In this document: positions 1-5,051 of the stretch, one piece after another | How positions within the stretch are numbered: position 1 is the stretch's first letter | How the letters are laid out: every line of letters begins with the position of its first letter | NCBI GenBank assembly: GCA_030043235.1 | Contig: JASHYF010000099.1 | Span: 1-6,160 of the forward strand | DNA length: 6,160 nucleotides | Direction of reading: 5' to 3' | Origin: Solirubrobacteraceae bacterium | GTDB lineage: Bacteria; Actinomycetota; Thermoleophilia; Solirubrobacterales; Solirubrobacteraceae | Made by a program: the position numbers and the translations under genes | Notes under the pieces: generated by a model | Database searches by the model: none | Seen by the model: the letters and a program-made list of their open reading frames with translations, nothing else | What the model was told of the DNA's origin: nothing

Positions 1-552
1 ATGGGCGGCGCCCAGTTCGCGCTCCCCGGCGCCGTCGAGCGGTTGCGCGCCGGTCCGTCGTCGATCGGGCCGGCGCGGGCAGGTGGCCGCGGGGACGGCG
101 CTGGGAGCGGTGCAGGTCCACAGGGCGTGCGCACGCTCGTGCTCGCCGCCGCGGATCCCGCCCAGCCCTATGGCGGCGCGCTGCCATGGCCGAAGCGCGA
201 ACGAACGCCCGCGGCGCCGGGAGTGGCCGCGCCCGCCAGTCGTCCCGCGCGCGTCGCCGGCGCGTACGTCGTGCTCGTCAACGACGAGCCGGCGTTGTAC
301 GTCGAGCGTGGTGGCCGCGGTCTCCTCACGCTCGCCGGCGCTTCAGGCGAGGCAGGCGTCGGGGCTGGCGCTCGGCATGACGCCTTGCGCGAGGCGCTGG
401 TGGCGCTCTCGCGCGCGGTGCGCGCGGGACAGGTCGGCAAGCTCGCGCTCGAGCGCATCGACGGCGAGCCCGCGATCGCGTCGAGTCTCGCCGGGGTGCT
501 CGTCGAGCTGGGCTTCCACCCCGGTCCGCGCCGCCTGACGCTCAGTGCGTGA
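1..552 (+). CDS. lhr: Lhr-family ATP-dependent helicase, C-terminal fragment
   Basis: This is the last 183 codons of a large Lhr-type superfamily 2 DNA helicase, usually about 1500 residues in actinobacteria, which unwinds nucleic acid in repair. Only the C-terminal domain is present; the helicase core lies upstream of the window. Recognisable stretches are GGAQFALPGAVERLRA (residues 2-17), VRTLVLAAADPAQPYGGALP (43-62), the strand pair around VVLVNDEPALYVERGGRG (90-107), and LERIDGEPAIASS followed by LGF (150-172), all typical of Lhr tails. The ATG at base 1 is an internal methionine, because GGAQFALPGAV sits in the middle of a conserved region, so the true start is outside the window. The stop is TGA at 550-552. 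The family call is confident. The Gly/Ala-rich insert at residues 19-41 looks like a variable linker. Confidence 0.88.
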   Translation: MGGAQFALPGAVERLRAGPSSIGPARAGGRGDGAGSGAGPQGVRTLVLAAADPAQPYGGALPWPKRERTPAAPGVAAPASRPARVAGAYVVLVNDEPALYVERGGRGLLTLAGASGEAGVGAGARHDALREALVALSRAVRAGQVGKLALERIDGEPAIASSLAGVLVELGFHPGPRRLTLSA

Positions 553-641
553 AGTTTGTCCGTGCCTGGGGTTTACCGAACGCTGGAACGGGCAGACTCG
601 CGGCCATGTTCAACAAGGCGAAATCTAGGTGCCAGCCGTCT

Positions 642-686
642 AGGCTCAGCATGCCGAATCGCATTGTCTGTCGGACGGTTGAGCCT
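642..686. repeat. Interrupted inverted repeat in the lhr/TetR intergenic region
   Basis: The outer arms AGGCTCA (642-648) and TGAGCCT (680-686) are perfect complements. Inner arms CCGA (654-657) and TCGG (671-674) sit in register, each 5 nt inside the outer arms, and enclose a 13-nt loop. In RNA the outer stem could extend by a C-G pair (650/678) and a G-U pair (649/679). No T-run follows, so it is a poor canonical terminator. It could be the end of the lhr transcript or an operator for the downstream regulator. The rest of 553-788 holds no gene I can support. Confidence 0.4.
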
Positions 687-744
687 GTCAGAGACACGGG
701 TGGAATCGTTCGCCGAGCCTTGTTATTAAAGCGGTCGCGAAAGC

Positions 745-774
745 TTGACGGAGGGAGTCGGTTTGGTCTACCTT
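745..774 (+). promoter_or_regulatory. Promoter of the tandem TetR regulator gene
   Basis: A -35 box TTGACG (745-750) and a -10 box TACCTT (769-774, fitting TAnnnT) are separated by 18 bp, a good match to the actinobacterial housekeeping sigma-factor pattern. A start about 7-9 bp after the -10 box would put the RNA 5' end at about 781-783, only a few bases before the ATG at 789, giving a leaderless or nearly leaderless message. A second, weaker candidate is the extended -10-like TGTTATTAA at 721-729. Confidence 0.5.
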
Positions 775-788
775 GTGAAACGGTGGGG

Positions 789-2102
789 ATGAGCAGAACC
801 GGGAGCCCAATCGCACCGCTGTACCGCAGGCTGCCACACGGACCCAGCGGCATGGGCCGGGACGAGGTAGCGCGCAACCAGCGGGCTCGCCTGTACGGCG
901 CGATGATCGAGTCCGTCTCCCAGCGCGGCTACAAGGCGACGACGGTCGCGCACGCGATTGGCTTGGCGGGCGTCTCGCGCCGCGCCTTCTACGAACTGTT
1001 CTCCAACAAGGAGCAGTGCTTCCTGGCCACCTACGACATCGTCGTCGCGCGCTCGCGCAAGCTCGTGCTCGATGCCTGGACGGCCGAGCACGGGTGGGCC
1101 AACCGCCTGCACGCCGGCTGCAAGGCGCTGCTCGACGACGTCGCCGAGTCGCCCAATGGACCGCGGCTCGTGCTCGTCGACGCGCTCGGCATCGGGCCGA
1201 AGGCCAGGGAGCGCATGCTGCTCGCCGGCTGTACCTTCGAGCGCTTGGTGGTCGGCGCCTTTCAGAGGGCGCCCGACGGGGTCGGCCTGTCGCGGCTGAC
1301 CGTGCGCGGGATCGTCGGCGGCGTGCGCCATGCCGTGTTCACGCGCATGCTCGACGGCCGCGAGCGCGAGCTGTACACGCTGACCGACGAAGTGCTCGAC
1401 TGGATCGAGTCCTACCGCACCCCCGCAGTCGCGCGGCTCGGCGTGCCCGCCACGGGTGCGCCCGGGCGCCAGCCGCCCACACCCGCCGCGTTCCTCGCGC
1501 GCGACGACAGGCGCGCGCGGGTGCTCGGCTCGGTCGTCCACCTCACGCTCGACGAAGGCTACTCGCGGCTCACCGACCCGCAGATCGCGCAGTTCGCGGG
1601 CGTCTCCACAGAGGCCTTCCACAAACAGTTCCCCAGCAAGGAGGAGTGCTTCCTCACGGCGCTCGACGAATTCGTCGTGGAAGCGCTCGACACGGTCACG
1701 CCCAGTTTCGAGGGGGCGGTCAACTGGCCGGAAGGCGTCTACCGGGCGATGGCCGCCTTCGTCCAGTACCTGCTCGACCACGAGGCGCTGCTGCGGATCG
1801 CGTTCATCAACGTGTTCGAGGTCGGCCCGGCGATGGTCGGGCGGATGACGCGCTCGGTGGAGGAGCTCACCGCCCTTCTCACGAAGCATGGTCCCGAGCC
1901 GCGCCGCGGGCCCGCGATCGCGATCGAGGCGATCACCGGCGCCCTGTGGGCGATCATCGCCGCGTACGTCTCAAACGGCCGCGCCGCGCGGCTGGCGTGC
2001 GCCGTCGACCATCTCACGTTCACGGTGCTCGCGCCGTTCATCGGGCCGAAGGACGCGATCATCGCGATCCAGGCCGCGCGCAAACCGCTGCGCTCCGTCT
2101 GA
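789..2102 (+). CDS. Transcriptional regulator with two tandem TetR-like repeats
   Basis: A 437-residue protein, about twice the length of an ordinary TetR/AcrR repressor, containing two TetR-like units. Unit 1 has a clear helix-turn-helix at residues 28-75, including ATTVAHAIGLAGVSRRAFYE and FSNKEQCFLATYD, followed by a helical ligand/dimer domain to about 207. After a Pro/Ala-rich linker (about 218-237), unit 2 has a second N-terminal helical region (239-288) with TDPQIAQFAGVSTEAFHKQF and PSKEECFLTALDEF, then another helical domain to the end. Unit 2 is more degenerate: the usual FYxxF is FHKQF. I chose ATG 789 because it follows the promoter and keeps the family-like RRLPHGPSG leader. GTG 783 and ATG 852 are alternatives, and the frame is open further upstream to 549 but that part looks non-coding. 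The ligand and targets are unknown; one chain could act as a pseudo-dimer (inference). Confidence 0.85.
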   Translation: MSRTGSPIAPLYRRLPHGPSGMGRDEVARNQRARLYGAMIESVSQRGYKATTVAHAIGLAGVSRRAFYELFSNKEQCFLATYDIVVARSRKLVLDAWTAEHGWANRLHAGCKALLDDVAESPNGPRLVLVDALGIGPKARERMLLAGCTFERLVVGAFQRAPDGVGLSRLTVRGIVGGVRHAVFTRMLDGRERELYTLTDEVLDWIESYRTPAVARLGVPATGAPGRQPPTPAAFLARDDRRARVLGSVVHLTLDEGYSRLTDPQIAQFAGVSTEAFHKQFPSKEECFLTALDEFVVEALDTVTPSFEGAVNWPEGVYRAMAAFVQYLLDHEALLRIAFINVFEVGPAMVGRMTRSVEELTALLTKHGPEPRRGPAIAIEAITGALWAIIAAYVSNGRAARLACAVDHLTFTVLAPFIGPKDAIIAIQAARKPLRSV

Positions 2103-2172
2103 TCGCGCCCGCGGCAGCCCGTGCACCGGGTGCGCCGCCGCTCCCACACCGACTCTGCGATCGTGAGCGCCG

Positions 2173-2916
2173 ATGATCGAGTCATCGCCGAGGCGCCCGC
2201 GCCGCGTCGGTCACAAGGGCGCCGCGCACATCGAGCCGGGCAACACGCTCGCGAGCTTCGACGCGGCGCTGGCGCACGACATCGACATGATCGAGCTCGA
2301 CGTGCTCAGCGAGCAGCCCGCCGGCGGCGGGCGCCTGCTCGTCGCCCACGACTACGAGGATCTCCGCTCGCGTTCGCCGCTCACGCTCGAGCAGGCGCTC
2401 GACCACCTCGCGGGGCCGCGCTTCTCGGCGATAGAGCTCGACGTCGACGTGAAGCTCCCCGGCTACGAGCTGCGCGTGCTGGACGCGCTGCGCGAGCGCG
2501 AGCTCGTGCCGCGCACGCTCGTCAGCGGCATGTTCCCCGCCGCCCTCGCGCAGATACGCGCCGCCGAGCCGGCGCTGCGCCTCGGCTGGTCGGTGCCGCG
2601 CGTGCGCCGCGACTACACCACCGACATGCTCATCGCGATCCCCGCGCTGGCGATGCTCACCGGCTACCGCGCCGCGCTCCCGCGCCGCGCCCGCACGGCC
2701 CTGTGCGAAGGCCGCTTCGACGCGATCATGGCGCACTGGCGCGTGGTCACACGCGCGCTCGTGCGCGCCGTCGCCGAGGGCGGCGGCGAGCTGTACGCGT
2801 GGACGGTCGACGACGCGCGCATGATCGAGCGCCTCAGCGACATGGGCGTCGACGGCATCATCACCAACGACCCGCGGCTGTTCAGCTCGAGCAGCGATCA
2901 GGGCAGCCCCGACTGA
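2173..2916 (+). CDS. Glycerophosphodiester phosphodiesterase family protein
   Basis: A 247-residue cytoplasmic enzyme of the GDPD TIM-barrel family, which hydrolyses glycerophosphodiesters to glycerol 3-phosphate and an alcohol. Visible landmarks are VGHKG (residues 12-16, catalytic His14), EPGNTLASFDAAL (21-33), MIELDV (39-44, metal ligands Glu41 and Asp43), VAHDYED (57-63, second His59), ELDVDVKLPGYE (88-99, with Asp92/Lys94 at the usual acidic/Lys site), YAWTVDD, and GVDGIITNDP near the C-terminus. There is no signal peptide, and the length is normal for the short cytosolic forms. Differences from the textbook motif are HKG for HRG and PGNT for PENT. The start ATG 2173 lies 70 bp after the TetR stop with only a weak upstream purine run. 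No clear promoter is seen in 2103-2172, so co-transcription with the regulator is possible. The substrate is not determined. Confidence 0.9.
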   Translation: MIESSPRRPRRVGHKGAAHIEPGNTLASFDAALAHDIDMIELDVLSEQPAGGGRLLVAHDYEDLRSRSPLTLEQALDHLAGPRFSAIELDVDVKLPGYELRVLDALRERELVPRTLVSGMFPAALAQIRAAEPALRLGWSVPRVRRDYTTDMLIAIPALAMLTGYRAALPRRARTALCEGRFDAIMAHWRVVTRALVRAVAEGGGELYAWTVDDARMIERLSDMGVDGIITNDPRLFSSSSDQGSPD

Positions 2917-2921
2917 CGGTT

Positions 2922-3006
2922 GAACTAGATACTACAAAGACATCGTAGTACAAGAGTCATGTAGTACATTGAGCATGTAGTACAAGATTCTTGTAGTATA
3001 TACTTC
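2922..3006. repeat. AT-rich island with 16-bp imperfect inverted terminal arms
   Basis: This 85-bp stretch has 29 G/C bases (about 34% GC) in an otherwise very GC-rich region. The left arm GAACTAGATACTACAA (2922-2937) matches the reverse complement of the right arm (2991-3006, GAAGTATATACTACAA) at 14 of 16 positions, with the inner nine exact. The dyad centre is base 2964, which is also the centre of the perfect palindrome ATGTAGTACAT (2959-2969). No target-site duplication is evident in the flanks, so I read it as an operator rather than a small transposable element, though the latter is not excluded. Confidence 0.7.
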
Positions 3007-3008
3007 CA
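2929..3008 (+). repeat. Array of five 16-bp-phased TGTAGTACA-type units
   Basis: GTAGTAC or a near match recurs at exactly 16-bp spacing: 2945, 2961, 2977 (all GTAGTAC) and 2993 (GTAGTAT). A fifth unit at 2929 (ATACTAC) carries the inverted form of the last. The first and third full units, GTAGTACAAGAGTCAT and GTAGTACAAGATTCTT, agree at 14 of 16 bases; the others are more diverged outside the core. Each core resembles the odd palindrome TGTA-G-TACA, suiting a dimeric binding protein. Sixteen bp is about 1.5 helical turns, so alternate units face the same side. The array ends at the ATPase start codon, so it is most likely its control region. Confidence 0.75.
2975..3001. promoter_or_regulatory. 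Near-perfect 27-bp palindrome over the ATPase core promoter
   Basis: TACAAGA-T-TCTTGTA (2981-2995) is a perfect 7-1-7 palindrome centred on 2988. Continuing outwards to 2975 and 3001, 11 of 13 base pairs are complementary; the exceptions are 2980/2996 and 2977/2999. It covers the likely -10 box TAGTAT (2994-2999) and ends 6 bp before the ATPase ATG, so a protein bound here would block transcription. TTGAGC (2969-2974) could be a -35 box, but the 19-bp spacing is long. There is no Shine-Dalgarno sequence before the ATG, which suggests leaderless translation. Confidence 0.55.
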
Positions 3009-4393
3009 TGTCAGACGCAGGCTTGGTCGACCGCGAGCAGGAGCTGGCGGCGCTCCGTACGGCACGCGCAGCTGCTGCGGCCGGCGCTCCGCAGCTGGTG
3101 GTGGTCTGGGGCAGGCGCCGGGTCGGCAAGACGTTCCTGCTGTCCCACTTCGCAGCCGAGGAGAGGGCCGTCTTCTTCGGTGCGACTCAGCAGGCCGAGG
3201 CGGTCGAGCTGGGACGGCTCCTCGACGCCGTACGCCGAGGTGCGGGCGATCGCGCCGCAGATCTGGCCGGAGGTGGGTTCGCGAGCTGGGAGGCCGCCCT
3301 GCGCTTCCTCGCAGCGCTCGCCGCCGAGCGCCCGCTGACCGTGATTCTCGACGAGGTGCCCTATCTCACCGCCTCCACCCCGGGATTCGCGAGCGTGGTG
3401 CAGGCTGTCTGGGACCATGTCGCCCAAGGTACGCCGCTCACGCTTGTGCTGTGCGGCTCGGCGATCGCGACGATGGAGGCGATGATCGGCGCGGGCGGCG
3501 CGTTGAGGGGCCGGCCCACGCTCACGCTGAGGCTCTCGCCGCTCGAACCCACACAGGCGCGCTCTTTCCTGCCAAGCATGGAGCCCGCCGCGTTTCTGGA
3601 GGCCTACGCCGCCTGCGGCGGGTACCCGCTGCACCTGAAGGCCTGGGATCCCGCTCGCTCCACAGAAGCAAACCTCCTGCGTCTGGCCGGCGCTCCGGGG
3701 GGGATCCTGCTCGAGGACGCCGGATCGATTCTCGCCGAGGAGCTCACGCACGCTGGCGGCTACACACGCGTGCTCGCCGCGATCGGGCGAGGACGGACGC
3801 GCTTCGCCGAGATCGCCGCCGAGAGCGCCCAGCGTGTCGAGCATCCGTTGGAGGTCCTGATCCGCGCTGGTCTCGTCAGAAGGGCGCTGCCGATCGGAGC
3901 GCCGCGGGGTGCGCGCGCCAGCTACGAGCTCGCAGATGCGTATCTCGCGTTCTGGTTCGGCGTGCTCTACTCGGACATCCCGCAGATCGAAGCCGGCCAG
4001 GGAAGCGCGGTGGTAAGTCGCAAGAGCCCCTCATGGCAGCGGCACCTCGGTGCGGTGTTCGAGGACGCAGCGAGGGCGCACGCCAGAAGACTCATCGCGA
4101 GCGGGGAGCTGCCCGGAGACTTGGTCGTGGACCGCTGGTGGGCCGCAAGCGGGGAGCCATGTGAGATCGACGCGCTCGGCCTGCGCCGGACGCAGGCGGT
4201 GTTGTTTGGCGAGGCCCGTTGGCAGTCGCGCCCGCTGGACCTGCATGACCTTGCCCAGCTGCAGCGCAAGGTCAGCCGCGTGCCGCGAGCGGTTGAGCTG
4301 CCGATCTTCGTCCTGTGGGGCCGCGGCGGCGTCGCGCAGGGCATCCGCTCCGATCGCGTGCTCGGCTTCGAGCCGAAGGACATGATCGGCTGA
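3008..4393 (+). CDS. AAA-type ATPase, ATPase_2/DUF234 family
   Basis: A 461-residue soluble ATPase of the family common in archaea and scattered in bacteria (ATPase_2 N-terminal domain with DUF234-like C-terminus). Its biochemical role is not established. Motifs in order: FxxREQEL-type N-terminus (VDREQELAAL, 7-16), Walker A GRRRVGKT (35-42, Lys41), Walker B LTVILDE (110-116, Asp115-Glu116), a sensor-1-like LVLCGS (146-151), GRPTLTLRL (167-175), GGYPLHL (203-209), a winged-helix-like segment (about 252-296), then YELADAYLAFWF (305-316) opening the C-terminal domain. That domain carries EIDALG (386-391) and FGEARW (400-405), resembling a PD-(D/E)XK nuclease core with Arg404 where Lys is usual. 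No membrane segment is seen. ATG 3008 is chosen because it abuts the repeat array and lacks any ribosome binding site. No obvious partner gene is nearby. Regulation through the upstream array, perhaps by itself, is inference. Confidence 0.85.
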   Translation: MSDAGLVDREQELAALRTARAAAAAGAPQLVVVWGRRRVGKTFLLSHFAAEERAVFFGATQQAEAVELGRLLDAVRRGAGDRAADLAGGGFASWEAALRFLAALAAERPLTVILDEVPYLTASTPGFASVVQAVWDHVAQGTPLTLVLCGSAIATMEAMIGAGGALRGRPTLTLRLSPLEPTQARSFLPSMEPAAFLEAYAACGGYPLHLKAWDPARSTEANLLRLAGAPGGILLEDAGSILAEELTHAGGYTRVLAAIGRGRTRFAEIAAESAQRVEHPLEVLIRAGLVRRALPIGAPRGARASYELADAYLAFWFGVLYSDIPQIEAGQGSAVVSRKSPSWQRHLGAVFEDAARAHARRLIASGELPGDLVVDRWWAASGEPCEIDALGLRRTQAVLFGEARWQSRPLDLHDLAQLQRKVSRVPRAVELPIFVLWGRGGVAQGIRSDRVLGFEPKDMIG

Positions 4394-4411
4394 GAGTCGC
4401 CGTCAGCCGAT
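4385..4411. terminator. Bidirectional hairpin containing both convergent stop codons
   Basis: ATCGGCTGA (4385-4393) and TCAGCCGAT (4403-4411) form a perfect 9-bp inverted repeat with a 9-nt loop. The left arm ends in the ATPase stop TGA, and the right arm begins with the complement of the stop of the convergent minus-strand gene. Each gene therefore ends with the same codons, Ile-Gly-stop. There is no T-run on either side, as is common for terminators in high-GC actinobacteria. A role as a shared transcription terminator is inferred from position and symmetry. Confidence 0.65.
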
Positions 4412-4978
4412 GACGCACGTGGCCGCGCTGTAGCTCGCCGGGTCGGCCCCCGCGAGGCTCTTGTGTCCCGCCGAGGTCGTCTCCGCGGCGGCGTACAGGA
4501 CCGCGCTGCCCTTACGCCACTGGAAGTCCACGACGCCGCGGAACGTCACGGGAGGCTTGCCCTTCTTCACGGGCTTCAGGCCGAAGCTCCAGCCGCCCTG
4601 GCGTGGGGAGCCGCCCGCCCCGACCGCCACCCAGCCGGAGCTCGCGCCGCTCGCGAGGTCCATCCACAGCTTGCTCTTCGCCAGATACTGGAGGTGGAAG
4701 CTCATGTACATCTCCTCGCTTGTCCGGCCGTCGCCGGGCATCGAGCCGCGGATGCCCACGGTGTTGAGCTGGTTGGGCGGGCTGCACACGTCGATCGTCG
4801 CCCACAGTTCGCGCGAGTCAAGCAGCGCATGTTCGGCCGCGCTGGGCGTGCTGCCCGGCGAGCGCGCCGGGGCCGCCGGCGCCGTGGCGGCGAACGCGAG
4901 CACGGCAGCCGGCGCGGAGGCGATGAGCAGGCCGGCGAGCAGCGGTCGCCTGGGCAGCGGTCGCCTGGACGTGATCAT
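4403..4978 (-). CDS. Secreted protein of unknown function
   Basis: A 191-residue protein I cannot assign to a named family. It has a signal peptide: an Arg-rich start (residues 3-11 with RR at 5-6 and 10-11), a hydrophobic core (13-31), and likely cleavage in the Ala-rich stretch APAAPA (33-38). RRPLL at 10-14 fits the hydrophobic-after-RR rule for Tat export, so either Tat or Sec is possible. The mature part has only two cysteines, Cys65 in IDVCSPP and Cys188 four residues from the end, which could form one disulfide tying the ends of a compact beta-rich domain. Other notable stretches are TVGIRGSMPGDG, SSGWVAVGAG and FRGVVDFQWRKG. I used ATG at 4976-4978, preceded closely by a GGGGG run. 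The gene is convergent with the ATPase and divergent from the Crp-type gene. Confidence 0.75.
   Translation of the reverse strand: MITSRRPLPRRPLLAGLLIASAPAAVLAFAATAPAAPARSPGSTPSAAEHALLDSRELWATIDVCSPPNQLNTVGIRGSMPGDGRTSEEMYMSFHLQYLAKSKLWMDLASGASSGWVAVGAGGSPRQGGWSFGLKPVKKGKPPVTFRGVVDFQWRKGSAVLYAAAETTSAGHKSLAGADPASYSAATCVIG
4939..4968. repeat. Perfect 15-bp tandem duplication in the signal-peptide coding region
   Basis: GCAGCGGTCGCCTGG occurs twice back to back, at 4939-4953 and 4954-4968. On the minus strand the duplication encodes two copies of an Arg-Arg-Pro-Leu block (residues 5-8 and 10-13) of the secreted protein. It is in frame (15 = 5 codons), so it doubles the positively charged n-region without disrupting the gene. 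This looks like a recent slippage event. Confidence 0.85.
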
Positions 4979-5051
4979 CCCCCGACGATAGCGGCGCGTG
5001 GCCGCCTTTAGGCTGGGTTGCGACGCGCGGTTTGTGGTATCCCCTCAGACG
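4979..5051. promoter_or_regulatory. Divergent spacer between the secreted-protein and Crp-type genes
   Basis: These 73 bp must hold the start signals of both divergent genes. For the plus-strand gene no Shine-Dalgarno is visible before ATG 5052, and the AT-richest spot is TTTGTGGTAT at 5031-5040, which could serve as a -10 region and would put the RNA start at or next to the ATG. I find no convincing -35 box at normal spacing on either strand. TGTGG-N6-CTCAG at 5033-5048 only loosely resembles a Crp half-site pair. Confidence 0.3.

Noticed and set aside
549..788. In-frame N-terminal extension of the TetR-type protein starting at ATG 549
   Set aside because: The added 80 residues resemble no TetR leader, the DNA is less GC-rich and carries an inverted repeat and promoter boxes, and the start overlaps the lhr stop codon. 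ATG 789 is better supported.
768..1889. Long open frame on the minus strand opposite the TetR-type gene (373 codons)
   Set aside because: Its composition is typical of antisense reading of a GC-rich gene (Arg/Glu/His-rich, low complexity), with no domain. The plus strand encodes a clear regulator.
2118..2130. Small hairpin CCCG-TGCAC-CGGG after the TetR-type stop as a terminator
   Set aside because: Only a 4-bp stem and no T-run; such stems are common by chance at this GC content.
1016..2176. Plus-strand open frame of 386 codons overlapping the TetR-type gene in another frame
   Set aside because: Extremely Arg-rich translation with no motif; a GC-bias shadow.
2121..2948. Plus-strand open frame of 275 codons overlapping the GDPD gene
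   Set aside because: Arg/Ala/His-rich shadow. The 2173-2916 frame contains all GDPD motifs.
2922..3006. CRISPR array
   Set aside because: Units are only 16 bp in total period, with no repeat/spacer alternation and no cas genes; the pattern fits an operator array.
5033..5048. Crp binding site TGTGG-N6-CTCAG in front of the Crp-type gene
   Set aside because: Too few matches to TGTGA-N6-TCACA to claim autoregulation.
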